Shown here: in pieces, positions 1-12,200 of the stretch
Position numbering within the stretch: the first letter of the stretch is position 1
Layout: the number at the start of each line of letters is the position of its first letter
Assembly: GCF_023701485.1 (NCBI RefSeq)
Contig: NZ_JAMQBK010000028.1
Span: forward strand, 1-64,000
Length of the DNA stretch: 64,000 nucleotides
Direction: 5' to 3'
From: Aporhodopirellula aestuarii
GTDB taxonomy: Bacteria > Planctomycetota > Planctomycetia > Pirellulales > Pirellulaceae
The notes under the pieces: generated by a model
Databases searched by the model: none
What the model saw: the letters and a program-made list of their open reading frames with translations, nothing else
Told to the model about the DNA's origin: nothing
Position numbers and translations under genes: made by a program

Positions 1-330
1 CGATCCCACGTCGCCTCGACCTCGAATCCACCGTCCGCCCACGCGGAAGGCCCAGGTAAGCAGGTACATAGAAGTGATTCGGTATAACGACAATTCAGCT
101 GATCGTGATCGGTTCGGCGTAGGCCGGACCCAGGAGCTTAAGCGACGCAGTTCCGGCACGACTGAGCAAGCGAATGCCGGAACTCGCAAAGCCTCGGTCC
201 GGCCTACAGTTCGCGGCAGTTTAGCCAGATGATTCCTGCAGACCTGCTTACCAGCGTTCGAAGCTGTGGAGAGACTCAGCTACTTGATAGGCGAAACATG
301 ATACATCTGCCAGAAAGTGACTCCGTCAAA
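1..330. other. Left-edge region without an assigned gene
   Basis: No convincing gene could be assigned. Short open stretches run off the left edge in more than one frame on both strands, so the first ~90 bases could hold the end or start of a neighbouring gene. The remainder carries a nested inverted repeat, listed separately. The sigma/FecR operon reads leftward into this region, so it also contains the 3' untranslated part of the FecR gene. Confidence 0.4.
119..207. repeat. Nested inverted repeat (intergenic palindromic element)
   Basis: The outer arms are a perfect 12-base inverted repeat, GTAGGCCGGACC at 119-130 and its complement at 196-207. Inside are perfect 9-base arms, GTTCCGGCA at 150-158 and its complement at 175-183. 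The whole can fold into a two-tier hairpin. It lies just downstream of the leftward sigma/FecR operon. The outer-arm sequence recurs at 53754, which points to a dispersed repeat family rather than a simple terminator. There is no T-tract. Confidence 0.6.
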
Positions 331-1596
331 TTATGGCAAACGGTTGAGGATCAGTACGGGAGGCGTTTCGCTTTCTCGTGCACCGAACCAAATGTCGTCT
401 TCGCCGGATTTGTCGAGGGTGACCACAATGGTAAGGGGGCCTGGTTCTTGGATCGCATCGGTCACGTCGACCTCGACGATTTGGCCGCGGGCGACAATCC
501 CGCGATGCCGTGCGACTTCGGTCGTTGGTATCGGAGCGGTCGCTTGGGTGAGGTCTGCTTCGGTCCAATCGCTATGATCGCCAACAAAAAATTGAAGCGT
601 GCCGCTGCCAGAATCGATGGCTTGGGTGAGTCGCAGCTTTGCCGATCGGATTTGATTCAGTTCCGGAATCATGAATCGCAAGTAGGCGACGCGGCGACCT
701 CCTTCGACTTTGAGGAGCTGAAATTTCTTTTCACGTTCTCCGCGGTCGAGGGTCAGGTCGTCGGTTGGTAGCAGCCTTTCGGATTCGATTGACGGCGATT
801 CCAGGTCCTGAACGGTGAGGTCGTCCGAGGTAACCATTTGCTGCGAGTCGACGGTAACGGCGGCGTGATCACTGTTGCGGGTGAGCGTTACGCTGCCTTC
901 GTACACTTTGATTTCGGTTCGTTTGGACGCGACGAGCGAGAACACGGTTCCCATTACCGCAACCGTGGAGTTTCCGGTCAAAACCTCGAAGGCGGGCATG
1001 CCGGACTGTCGAGGTGCGATCTCGAAGAAGGCCTCGCCTTGTTGAAGTTTGACTTGCGTGGAATCTTCACCGAGTTTGAGTTCAGCATCGGGTTCCATGG
1101 AGACGATGGACCCATCGGAAAGCCGAAGCATCGCTTGCGTTTGCGAATCACAGATCACCTCATCGTGTTGGTGAAGTTGAAAGCCCGATGTCACGCGATG
1201 GTCGCGTTCGCTTCGCCGGACCAGCAGTTCGGAGTTTCCAGAAATGCTCATGCAAACTCCCATCACGGGTGAGCGAGGGCGTTCGGATTGATACGCAAAA
1301 AATCCGATGCTGATCGCGCCGATGAGTGCCGCAGCGGTGGCAGCGACCACGAGCGGTCGCATGAACTGCGGTTGACTGGCCACGAGGTTCGTCGCGGTCG
1401 ACGTGAGGGACTGCAGTTCTCTGTGTTCGACAAGCGTTTCACGAAGCAGCACGTTCATGCGTGTTTCGTCTTGGAACCTGCGGCGATGATCGGGGGACTT
1501 GGTCACCGATGCGTGGAGTTCTATCAGTTCGTTGTCGGAGATCTCGCCTTCGAGATACGCGATCAGTAGATTTTGAAAACGCTTGTCATCCATCAT
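331..1596 (-). CDS. FecR-domain anti-sigma factor with C-terminal DNRLRE/CBM96-like domain
   Basis: Likely inner-membrane regulator of the sigma factor encoded just upstream. The start is the ATG at 1596, whose ATGA overlaps the sigma-factor stop; AGAGGTGAA lies upstream as a ribosome binding site. About 421 residues. The N-terminal ~75 residues are cytoplasmic and helical, of the type seen in planctomycete anti-sigma factors. One hydrophobic segment lies near residues 80-100. A FecR beta domain follows (about 120-280), with the characteristic stretch from 'DEVICDS' to 'VMGTVFSL'. The last ~130 residues resemble the DNRLRE/CBM96 jelly-roll found on secreted proteins ('RVAYLRFMIPEL', 'EVDVTDAI', 'PPVLILNRLP'). 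This suggests that an external ligand, perhaps a glycan, is sensed; that is inference. The family assignment is firm for FecR and moderate for the C-terminal domain. Confidence 0.85.
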   Translation of the reverse strand: MMDDKRFQNLLIAYLEGEISDNELIELHASVTKSPDHRRRFQDETRMNVLLRETLVEHRELQSLTSTATNLVASQPQFMRPLVVAATAAALIGAISIGFFAYQSERPRSPVMGVCMSISGNSELLVRRSERDHRVTSGFQLHQHDEVICDSQTQAMLRLSDGSIVSMEPDAELKLGEDSTQVKLQQGEAFFEIAPRQSGMPAFEVLTGNSTVAVMGTVFSLVASKRTEIKVYEGSVTLTRNSDHAAVTVDSQQMVTSDDLTVQDLESPSIESERLLPTDDLTLDRGEREKKFQLLKVEGGRRVAYLRFMIPELNQIRSAKLRLTQAIDSGSGTLQFFVGDHSDWTEADLTQATAPIPTTEVARHRGIVARGQIVEVDVTDAIQEPGPLTIVVTLDKSGEDDIWFGARESETPPVLILNRLP

Positions 1597-2126
1597 GCGT
1601 TCACCTCTGGGCTGGGTTGCGTCACTTTGGAGTCGATGCATACTCGCAATTGCACACGCAGTCGCGAAAGGGTTGTGCGGATCGAGCCTTGGCGAAATGA
1701 GGCCGAATCAGCGAGTGCTTTTCCTTTGACGTTGTGCCCGTATCGCAGCATTAGGAGCTTTTGCATTCGTTCGGGCAATCGTTGGAAGCAGCGTCGCAAT
1801 GCGTTCCGTTCCCGCCGCCAGGTATCGTCGTCGCCATCGGCCGCGATCATCGCGAGTTCCGCAATCATTTCGCTGAGTCCATTAGACGGGACTTGAGATT
1901 GGCGTCGCCAGTATTGCAGGACCACGTTTCGGGCGATTCCACACGCCCAGGGGACGAAACTCCGGGTCGGGTCGAATCGCTCTTCGTTCTTCAATATTTC
2001 GATAACCGTTTCCTGGAAGAGGTCCTCGGCAACTTCAAAATCTCTCACCATCGAAACGATCACCGCGAGGATGCGTGAACGATTTTCGCTGATGGTCAAA
2101 AATGTCGAAATCGAACATTCGTCCAT
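1593..2126 (-). CDS. ECF-type RNA polymerase sigma factor (Rhodopirellula/Verrucomicrobium type)
   Basis: Sigma-70 family factor with region 2 ('DFEVAEDLFQETVIEIL', then 'FVPWACGIARNVVLQYWRR') and region 4 ('LPERMQKLLMLRYGHNVKGKALAD' in part, with a helix-turn-helix ending 'IRTTLSRLR'). About 177 residues from the ATG at 2126. An in-frame TTG at 2180 would add a Pro/Ser-rich 18-residue tail and is less likely; neither start has a strong ribosome binding site. Its stop overlaps the start of the FecR gene by four bases, so the two are probably translated together. It should direct transcription of an envelope-related regulon under control of the FecR protein, by analogy with FecI/FecR systems; no target is visible here. 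Confidence 0.9.
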   Translation of the reverse strand: MDECSISTFLTISENRSRILAVIVSMVRDFEVAEDLFQETVIEILKNEERFDPTRSFVPWACGIARNVVLQYWRRQSQVPSNGLSEMIAELAMIAADGDDDTWRRERNALRRCFQRLPERMQKLLMLRYGHNVKGKALADSASFRQGSIRTTLSRLRVQLRVCIDSKVTQPSPEVNA

Positions 2127-2621
2127 AGGATTGGCTGTGGAGGTGGAAATTGCGGGTGGTGGGGACGAGGGGATTGGCAATTCTAGCTAACTAATTATTC
2201 GCCGCGGTGGGGCAAATCGTGCACAAAGAAACACGCCATTTGTCGCAAATCGCTTTTTCTGTGCACGGTTCTCGAGTCCTGGTCAGCGGCACCTGAGCGG
2301 ATTGGAAGCGGGTGTGCCTTCTCACGTGGTCGCTGGCAACCGGTCGCGATTGTTCCGAACGGTTCTGTGGCAACGCACTCGATTTAGCACGCCGGTATAC
2401 CCTCGCAGGTGCGACGCCCGTGATAGAGATGGCATTTCAAGTCCCAGGCCCATTCCAATTGTTGGGTGGGCCAGCGGGGCGGCCGGTTTTGCGAGCAGGT
2501 CGCCCGGCATCCCTGTCGTTGGCATGCTAACCATCCTGTCCACATGGTGAACTTTGTAGTGAAAATCGGTTAAAACGGCGATTTGCTGAACAACCTGAAT
2601 TTTCAACCTCTTGGACGAGAC
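2127..2621. other. Intergenic region between sigma gene and nitroreductase
   Basis: This divergent intergenic stretch should hold the promoters of the leftward sigma/FecR operon and the rightward nitroreductase. Short open frames occur on both strands, but none has family-like sequence. The long antisense frame across the nitroreductase is a shadow. No repeat, RNA gene or clear operator was seen. Confidence 0.4.
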
Positions 2622-3197
2622 ATGCTTTCTGCCAGTCAACTGATTCGCAACCGGCGGACAATCAAACCAAAACTCTATTCCGATCGACCGGTGGATGACG
2701 CGATTGTGTGGGAGTTGCTCGAAAATGCGAATTGGGCGCCGACGCACGGGATGACCGAACCGTGGCGGTTTACCGTCTACACGGGTGATGCTCGCATCCA
2801 GCTGGCGGAGTTTATGTCCGAGACCTACCAAAAGTTGACGACGGCAGAGACGTTTAAACAGATCAAGCTCGACGGGATTCGGGAGAGTGTCATGGGCGCC
2901 CCCGTCGCGATCGCGATCGGGATGAAACGACAACCGAGCGAAAAAATTGCCTTGCTCGATGAGTTGTTGGCGGTAGGTTGCGCGGTGCAAAACATGCATC
3001 TCACCGCGGCCGCCCATGGCCTCGGTGGGTTCTGGTCTACCAATTTGGTCACGGTCAGTGCCGAGATGCGAGACTACATCGATCTCGAAGAACGCGATCA
3101 AGCTCTCGGCATCTTTTACATCGGCTATCCCGACGGTGATTGGCCCGATAGCTCGCGAGGTCCAATCCAAGAGAAAGTTCGCTGGCTACGCGATTAG
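2622..3197 (+). CDS. Nitroreductase-family flavoprotein (YdjA-like)
   Basis: FMN-dependent NAD(P)H oxidoreductase of the nitroreductase fold, 191 residues, likely cytoplasmic. The N-terminal 'LIRNRRTIKPKLY' is the usual FMN-phosphate-binding Arg-Arg region. 'NWAPTHGMTEPWRFTVY' is the second FMN-contacting segment, and 'HGLGGFWSTN' plus 'GIFYIGYPDG' complete the fold. The order and short length fit the YdjA branch. The ATG at 2622 is chosen because the family starts just before the RNRR motif; an upstream TTG at 2583 would add 13 residues. It stands alone, and its end faces the end of the giant surface-protein gene 83 bases away. The natural substrate is unknown. Confidence 0.88.
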   Translation: MLSASQLIRNRRTIKPKLYSDRPVDDAIVWELLENANWAPTHGMTEPWRFTVYTGDARIQLAEFMSETYQKLTTAETFKQIKLDGIRESVMGAPVAIAIGMKRQPSEKIALLDELLAVGCAVQNMHLTAAAHGLGGFWSTNLVTVSAEMRDYIDLEERDQALGIFYIGYPDGDWPDSSRGPIQEKVRWLRD

Positions 3198-3280
3198 TTC
3201 TTTGGCAGCATTCAAACTTGGGCGGGATTGGACCGCTCGCTGGTTTACCGAGATGGTTGATTTGGTCGGTCGAAATCGGC

Positions 3281-6200
3281 CTACATCAGGTCGTTGTTGA
3301 GTTCCCAAAATGGGATGTCGGAGTCTTCGCTGGCGTCGTCCTCTTGTTCAAACAATTGATCGACCGCTTGGCCCCACTGGTCCGCCGATACTGGGGCGGA
3401 AACCATTTTGGTGTCCATCGAGTCGGAAGCGGTTGTCGTTGAGACAAATGGATTGGAAGTTGTCTCCTCATCGGCAACGGTGCTGAGATCTGACGGCGAA
3501 GGAGGCAAAACAAACAGCGTTTCGGCGTTCGGCTCCGCAGATTGGGAGTTGTCCAGCGAGTTGAGCAAATTGATGATCATCAACGCATCAAGGGCGGTCA
3601 CGTATCCATCGGCGTTGACATCCGCGTAGTCGAGATGCGAGATGTATTTCCGCGTTTGGCTGTCTTGGTCGCTAGTCGGTTCGCCGCTCTGATTGTCTTG
3701 CGAATTGAGTTTGTTAATCACTTGCAGCGGATCAACCGCGGTGATGAATCCGTCACCGTTGACGTCAAAGACGATCTCGCCTTCGCCCCGTTGCGGTACA
3801 ATCTCGCCGTTCAGGCGACCAAAGAGAAGGTTCTCGCCAGAGCCGGCGTTAAGGACGTCGACGGCGAATCCACCCAAGATGATATCGTCCCCGTCGCCAC
3901 CGTTGAGGTTCGCGAGGGTGGGCAAGCGATTGGAGAGTTGATCGTTTCCGTCATTGCCATCGACGGTCACGGTTTCGACGTTGTCAACTTCGATCGGTTC
4001 GAGCGTGCTGTCGCCGGTGATCGCGCCGATCGTGATCCGGTCTGCTTGATCGGTACCGACGACGGTCAGGTGATCGTTCTCTCCATCGCCAGCATCGAAT
4101 GCGATGGCTTGCCGTGACGATTCGATACCAAACGCGATGTTGCTCTCGATGGTGAGCGAATCATTGCCACTGCCGCTGTGGATGCGGAGCGTTTCAACGC
4201 CGAGAGAATCGAACACCTCGTTGGTGCCGGTGGAAAGGATGCCCTCTCCCGGTCCGACGATGAGGTATTGCAAGTCGAGTGCTGTGGTGGCACTGCTGGC
4301 ATCCACGACGACGGTGTCGCCGGTCTGTTGGTTGCGAACTTGCGGTTCGTTCTTCTCACCTGCGGCACTCACCACGATGCCCTCGTGGAACGTGCGGATT
4401 TCGTTTCCGTTTCCGCCGCCGTCGATTAGCAACTGACGTGCGTTTGCGGCATCGTTGAGTCGGCCGAGTGTTCCGTTGGCGTTAGAGCCATCGGCGGTTA
4501 GCAGGAAGCTGTCGTTGCCGCCGTTGCCGTTTAGCTCAACAACGGACGCCGCGAAGACTTCGTTGATGCTAAACGTGTCGTTGTTCGCACCGCCATCGAT
4601 GAAGATGGTTGCAGGTAGCCCTGTGTCCACGGTCGCAGGCGTTACAGAATCGCCGAGGTTGATGACATCATTGCCCGCTTGCGTGCGAACGTCGATTCCG
4701 GAAGACGCACCTCGACCGGAAATCGATACGCTGTCATCTTGATTGCCCGTGTCGACCAAGAGAACGCTGAACGCGCCGGTCGACTGGATGTTGACCGAAT
4801 CACTGCCGCCCTGAGTGGCTACTCGCAAAATGCTATCGTCACCAGTGGTCGCGACGAACACGTTGTCATCACCACCGCCGGTACGAAGCGTCGTTTGGCT
4901 GTCGATAGCTGAGTCCGAGACGTTGATGCTGTCATCGCCATTGCCCGTGGTGATGTCTAGCGTTTCGACCGTTCCGAACGTGATCGTGCCGTAGCCTGAT
5001 CGCGTGAACGTCGTGGACGTCAACGTGTACGCGTTATTTGTTGACGAGGACGAGTCGCTAATGAAGAGTTGATCACCGATCAGGGCGTTGGCGTTGATGG
5101 TTTGGGAACCTGCGACGGCGATACGTGCGGTGACAGATTCGGTCGTCGTGGCAGTTGACGATTGGGAGCCGCCGATGATCGTGATATCGCCGTTGATGCT
5201 GTTCAGCGTTCCGCCATTGGCGGGTGCGTCGGAGGAGATGTAGATTAAATCGTCGCCCGCACCGGCATCGATTGTGATCGGGCTGCCTGACGCGGTGGAA
5301 CGAATTTCGATGACATCGTTGCCGTCGCCGGACTGGATTGAGATTGGCCCCATCGTACCGTCATAGTTCAATGTCGCCCCGTTGATGCTGATCGTTGTCG
5401 AGGTGACGAGAATCGTATCGTTGCCGGTGGTGCCAACCAGCCCCGTGACTCCTCCACCGCCATTACCCGAGACGTTGTTTTCGGCCAAGATGCCGGCGAT
5501 GTTTCGGTAGGTGAGTCCTGTCGAATTGTTGCCGGCAATTTGCGAACCACGAACGTTCAGCGTGCCTAGGTCATTGAACGCACCGGCTCCTTGGTCGGCA
5601 ACGTTGTTGCTGAGTTGCACGTTGGTCAGCGAGACGACGCCGGAACTGTTGAAGACGCCTCCTCCGCCCTGATCGACACCGGTTCCATCGGCTCGGTTGC
5701 CGTCGATTTGGGTGCCGGACACAATCAGAGTGCCTCCCCCGTTCCAAAGACCACCGCCTTCTTCGGAAGCCCTGTTGCCGTTGACGGTTCCGCCAGTAAT
5801 CGTGACATCGGCATCACCGGTGACGTGTAGTCCCCCGCCGTTGCCAGGATTGCTGATCGCAGGAAGTTGGCCCGCGTTGTTGAGATCGAGATTAACGTTG
5901 GTGAGAGTGTTGGTTGTTCCTGGCGTCGTTTCAATCCCGCCGCCGGCTCGGTTGGCTCGGTTGGATTGGACCGTCGAGTTCGTCACGCTGAGTGATCCAA
6001 ACGCGTCGTTCAAAATGCCGCCACCGCTTCCTGACGTGCCGTTGGCTACGTTTGCGATGATCGACGCATTGGTAACATCGAGCACACCGCCGGCGTTGAA
6101 GATCCCGCCGCCGCCCTGGTCGCTGTCGGGGCCGCTCGCGGTGTTGTCTCGGATGGTCGTTCCGGTAATCGTCATTGTTCCTTGGCTGCTGTTCCACAAG

Positions 6201-9200
6201 CCACCGCCCTCTTGTGCGGCGGTGTTGTTTTGGAACAGTCCGTCGTTGACGTGAATCGTCGCTTGGCCGCTGACATGGAGTCCGCCGCCATTGATGCCCG
6301 CCGAATTCCCGTCGACCAGATTGGGTCCGCCAAATGTGGCCGCGTTGAGCACGATGACACCGCCGATCGTTTCGAGGCCGCCACCGGCACGTGCGGCTTG
6401 GTTGCCCGCAACCGTTGCGTTTTCGATCAGGATTTCGCCGCCGAGGTTGAGGATGCCGCCCCCGTTTCCGGATCCATCGATCGCGAGATTGCCACGGATT
6501 TCGGTGCCAGCATCGGCGATGCTGACGACGCCACCGTTGTTGAAGATGCCCCCACCGCCGTCGTCTTGCGACGCAGGCCCGTCCGGATCGAGGGCGATGT
6601 TGTTGGAAATCACGACGCCTTGCCGGATGGTCAATTGGCCACCGTCATTGAAGATCCCGCCGCCACCTTGTGCTGTGTTGGTCGCATCGGTTGAACGCGC
6701 GAGGTTCGCATCGACAACCACGCCGCTGAGCGTCAACGTGCCGTCGGCACTATTCCAAATCCCACCGCCTTCTTGGTCGGCGATGTTGTTTTGCACCAAC
6801 CCGTTGAAGATCGTGGTCACCGCAGAGCCACTCAGGTGGATCCCACCACCGTTGATACCAGCGGTGTTGCCATCGGTAGGCGTAGGGCCGCCAACAGACA
6901 CACCTGACAGCGACACGGATCCATTGTTGTTTTCGATGCCGCCGCCCGCACGAGCGGCGCGGTTGCCTTGAATCACTCCACCGCTGATTGTGACGCCGCC
7001 GCCGACTGTCATCACCCCACCTCCGTTGCCGTTATTGGCAGTGGCGAGGTTGCCCGTGATGGTGGCGTCTGCGATATCGAGTGTTCCGCCGTTGTTGAAG
7101 ATTCCGCCGCCACCCTGGTCATTGCCAGCGTTGTCTAAGGAGTCGGCGGTGTTCTCAGTGATGGTGGTGCCGTTGATGTTTAACCGTCCTTCGCCGTTCC
7201 AGAGTCCACCGCCCTCTTGAGGTGCGGTGTTGGATTGGAACGTGCCGCCGTTAATCGTCACATCGCTCGTGCTACTGGCGTGCAATCCACCGCCGTCGCG
7301 GCCGGTTAGGTTCGATCCCACGAACGCATTATTGACCGTGACGATGCCGCCGACGGTCATCACACCGCCACCGTTTCCGTTGTTCGACGTTGCAAGGTTA
7401 TTCGTAATGCTGGCGTTATCGATGTTGAGTGTTCCACCGATATTGAACACCCCGCCACCACCTTGATCGTTGCCACCGTTGTTAGCCGAGTTGGCAGTGT
7501 TCTGTGTGATGGTCGTGTTGTTGCGAATGGTCATTGTTCCCGGTCCATTCCACAAACCACCGCCCTCTTCCTGGGCGATGTTGTTTTGGATCGATCCACC
7601 ATCGACGATCGTCACGCTCCCCGCGCCACTGGCGTGCAGGCCTCCACCGTTAATGCCAGCTGTGTTGCCATCGGCCACATTGGGCCCGCCAAGGGTGACC
7701 CCTGTGAGCGTGACGTTGCCGTTGTTGTTTTCTACCCCACCGCCTGCTCGAGCCGCTTGGTTGGACTGGATGAGCGTGTCATCAATCGTGACGGTGCCAC
7801 CGACAGTCATCACGCCCCCGCCGTTGCCGTTGTTCGCGGTGGCAAGGTTGCCTGAGATCGTGGCGTTAAGGATGCTGAGCGTGCCATCAACGTTGAACAC
7901 GCCACCGCCGCCTTGGTCATTGTTTGTGTTCGCAGATGAGCTCGCGGTATTGTTGAGGATTTGAGTTCCGTTAATCGTCATCATGCCGGAACCGTTCCAT
8001 AGTCCACCGCCTTCTTCTCCAGCGATGTTGTTCTGGAACAGCCCGCCGTTGACGGTCGTGACGCTGTTAGCGCCGCTGGCGTGCAGACCGCCGCCGTTAA
8101 TTCCGGCGATGTTGCCGACTGCGGCAGCGGGGCCACCCACGGTTTCGTTGGTGACGGTCACGTTGCCGTCGTTGTTTTCGATGCCGCCGCCAGCACGCGT
8201 CGCCTCATTGGACTGGATCGAGCTGTCGTCGATCGTGACGATACCGCCGACCGTCATCACGCCGCCACCGTTGCCGTTGTTAGCAGTCGCGAGGTTTTTG
8301 GTAATCAACGCATTGTCGATGTCGAGTGTGCCGCCGATGTTGAAGACACCGCCACCGCCCTGGTCGTTGCCACCGTTGTTAAGGGAGTTGGCGGTGTTCT
8401 GCGTGAGGGTGGTGTTGTTGCGGATGGTCATCGTGCCAGGTCCATTCCACAGCCCGCCGCCTTCTTCCGCGGCCACGTTGTTTTGGAACAACCCACCGTC
8501 AACGATCGTGATGCTGGCACCACTGGCGTGTAATCCACCACCGTTGATTGCCGCCGTGTTACCGTCGGGCGCGTTCACACCACCGACGGTAACATTCGTC
8601 AGCGTCACGTCGCCGCCATTGTTCTCGATCCCACCACCGGCCCGAGCCGCTAGGTTGCCGGTCAACGTGGTGTTATCCAACGTCACGACACCACCCACCG
8701 TCATCACACCGCCGCCGTTGCCAAGTTTTTCGTTGGCGAGGTTGTTTGTGATGATCGTGTTGTTGCGAATCGTCAGATTTCCGCCAGCATTGAAGATGCC
8801 GCCGCCGCCTTGGTCTGTGCCGCCATCGGCAGCCCTGGCGATGTTGGCGTCGATCATCACGTCATCGATGATCATCGTGCCCGTACTGCTGTTCCACAGA
8901 CCACCGCCTTCTTCGCTGGCGATGTTGCCTTGAACCAAACCGCCCGCGACCGTGACGTTCGCGGTTGCCGTCACATGCAGGCCACCACCGTTTCCGGGAT
9001 TCGGGGCCGTGGCGGTGGTGCCAAGTCCATCGACATCGTTGGTCAGCAGGTTCACATCGGTAAGCGTCACCGTCCCAACGACCACTTCGATACCGCCCCC
9101 GGCACGGTTGGCCGAGTTGCTTTCGATCGTTGTATTGTCAATGGTGACGGTTCCGGCCAACGAGAAAATACCGCCGCCGCTGCCGGAGGTGCCATCGGCT

Positions 9201-12200
9201 TCGTTATCGCTGATGGTCGCGTTGTCGATGTCCAGGATTCCGGAATCGTTGAAGATCCCACCACCGCCGTTATCGGCTCCGTTGCCGCTGGCCGTGTTGC
9301 CGGTGATCGATGTGCCGTTGATGGTCATGGTGCCGCCGCCATTCCACAGTCCACCGCCTTCGGAGGCGGCAGTGTTGCCGGTCACTGTGCCGCGCACCAT
9401 TTCGACATTGCCAGTGCCACTAACATGCAATCCACCACCGTTGCCCGGTCCCGCCAGAGCATGGTTGAGTGACAAGGTCACGTCCGTCAGCGTGGTCGGG
9501 CCGGACCCGTTGGCGATTTCAATTCCGCCGCCAGCCCGATTGGCATCGTTGCCCGTGATCGTCGAGCCGGTGATTGTGAGTGTTCCGGTGCTGAGAATGC
9601 CGCCGCCGCTGGCATTGCCCGTGACCGCCATGTTGCCCGAGATCATGCTCCCACCGAGGATGTTGAGCACGCCGCCGTTGTTGTAGATCCCGCCGCCGCC
9701 ATCCAACGGCGCTGTGCCGCCCGTCGCGGTGTTTCCTGTGACCGATACACCAGACAGGGTCGCCGTTGTCAGTGCCGTCGTCGAGTTGTCGATCAGCAGC
9801 CCACCACCGATGGACGCCGTGTTGCCGGAAATCGTACCGCCGGTGATCGAAACCGTTTCCAACTCCTGCAACCACAAACCGCGGCCGGGTGTGTTGATCA
9901 AGTCAACGTTGGTGAGCGTCACCAAGTCGGTGGACGCGTCGTTGCCCCCGTCGACGATCAACGACGCGGCATACAGAGCATCCAGTGTCGTAACGATGAC
10001 GGCGTCTGCGCCGGTGCCCGCATTCACCGTGACCGAGTTCGTCGGATGAGTGAAGACCACGCTTTCGCCTAGCGTGGAAACGATTTGACTTTGGTTGTCG
10101 CCCGCATCTCCATCATCGGACAGCGTGATCGTCTCATCTCCGCCTGTATACGTGAAAACTCGATCCGTCGCATCGAGATTGTCGATGATCGGTTCCAGCC
10201 CCGTGTAGGTGATCACGGAACCATCAATATCGATCGTGCCGTCATTTTGGTTGGCAAAGGTGTGAACGATGGTCGTGACCGTCCCGTTGTCCAAGACGAC
10301 TGAATCACCGCCGCTGGCGTTTTGGCCGTTGCCGTTGAAAAATAAACCTTCCGGAGGAATTGGTGTGCCATTGGAATAGTCCACCGTGAATGTGTCATTC
10401 CCGTCGTTGCCATTGATTGTCAGCTTAGGAATGTTTGCTGTCGGTTGTGACAGCACCGTAACCCCATCGATGATGACGTCGGTGTTTCCGCCATTAATGA
10501 CGACGCGGATGTCATTGTTATTGCCGTCCGCTTCGATGGTGAATTCGGATACGTTGGCAAACAGGAACGTCTCAAAATTGACATGACTGATTGGCTGCAT
10601 CCCGTCCACGGTCAACACATTGCCATTGAGATTCAGACCACTGTTCATGGCGTCCAGGTTCAACGTGTCTCCAGGCAGGTTCGTCGGGTCGCCGCCATCA
10701 AGATGGATCGTCGTTGCTCCGCTGGCCGTTATATTCACGGTGTCATTGCCCAGACCACCCTCGACACTCAGGTCTTCCAGTGTGGTGCTGAATTGAACAA
10801 TTTCACCGAGCGTGGTGTTGTCAACAAATCCGTTTGCACCATCAATCGTGAGCGTCTCGTTCGCATCAGTAGCCACGAGCGTGGCGTTGTCCATTCCGCC
10901 GATCGTATCATCGATCTCGACGCCGCCGATTAACCGCCCGAAGAAGATTTGATACTCATCGCTGCCGTCACGACCATCCAGTTTGATCGCATCGACGGTT
11001 TGTCCCACACCAGGATTCAAGATCAAAAGGTCTTCATCGCTGCCCATGGCATCGGCGGTCGCGATATCGCCCGTGCTGACGATCGTGCCCAGCAATGAAA
11101 TCACGGTCCCAACGCCGACGTCCGCGTCGCCGAAATCGCTCATCAATTGGACCGTGTCCCCCGAAACCGTCGATCCATCTTCCAGCAAGAGATCGTCGCC
11201 CGCCCGCAGCGTGACCGAACTGGCGTCCGCCCGCACCGTCACGCCGGAATGCACCGTTAGGTCGTCGCCGGTTGTCGTTGAATCCGTTGCCGTTAATGAG
11301 ATCAATCCCAATGCGGAAATCGTATCCGCGCTGACCGTCAGCGGACTGAGTGCGGTGACGACGATGTTGCCACCTGCCAAAATGCCACTGCCCGCTGGGA
11401 AGGGAGCCGCCAATGCGGGTAGGTCGCTGATCGTCAGATCGCCGGTGTTGGACACCCAAACTCCATCATCGACGTTCGGTCCCGTGGTCGCGGATAACGC
11501 GGCAACGCTCGTGTCCAGGAAGTTGCTTCCGGCAGCGATGAATGAGCCTGACTGCAGGGTCAATTCTGCGGCCGTGACGTCGTTGTCATCGGGGCCGGCA
11601 TCGCCATCCGTGATCGCGGCAGCCGACTGCAGATGCACGCGACCCATTGCCGATACATCAGCAACGATCAAGTCGCCCGCGGTCGTTGTCAGCGACGCGC
11701 CGCGGCCAGGCCCGCCTGCGGATACGTTCGTTGCCGTCAGCTGTCCACCCGATCGCAGCACAATCACCCCGTCAACTGTCGTCACATTCGAAGCGATGAC
11801 GTCATCCGAGTCGCTGATCCAGATCCCATGCATGCCCGGGTTCGGTGCCAACAATGTCGTCGCAGTCAGGTTGTCGACATCGACGTCCAGATCACCGGCC
11901 ATCGGCGCACCAATGTCGACCAGCGCCGTCAGCATGGCCGTCTGCGCAGTGATGTCGGGATTGGTATCCCCATTCTCAAGAATGCTACCGCTGAGTGATT
12001 CCACGATGACCATCGTGCCAATCAGTCCGGTCAACAGCACGTCATCCGTCGCGTCGAGATTCACGTTTCCTGTGCCCGCGTCCACTTGGACGCCATCATC
12101 GATGGTCAGCCCGCCACCATCTACCAAGTCGCTGTCGGCGGTAAGTAGAATGTTGCCCCCGATCGAAAGCACTTCGTCGCTGACGATCACGTGACCGGTC

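Noticed and set aside
229-771. 180-residue open frame on the plus strand
   Set aside because: It runs across the FecR gene in antisense, has no family-like features, and overlaps the well-supported gene for most of its length.
2322-3170. 282-residue open frame on the minus strand
   Set aside because: It is antisense to the nitroreductase, which has clear family motifs; the frame is a shadow produced by codon composition.
5697-9686. Long plus-strand open frames rich in proline across the repeat region
   Set aside because: They are the antisense of Gly/Asn-rich repeats (Gly codons read as Pro), so their length reflects repeat composition and not a gene.
5430-9920. Transposon or prophage interpretation of the giant gene because of tail-collar domains
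   Set aside because: No integrase, capsid, terminase or attachment sites are present, and the protein has planctomycete surface-protein ends (LEDRRLLA and dockerin).
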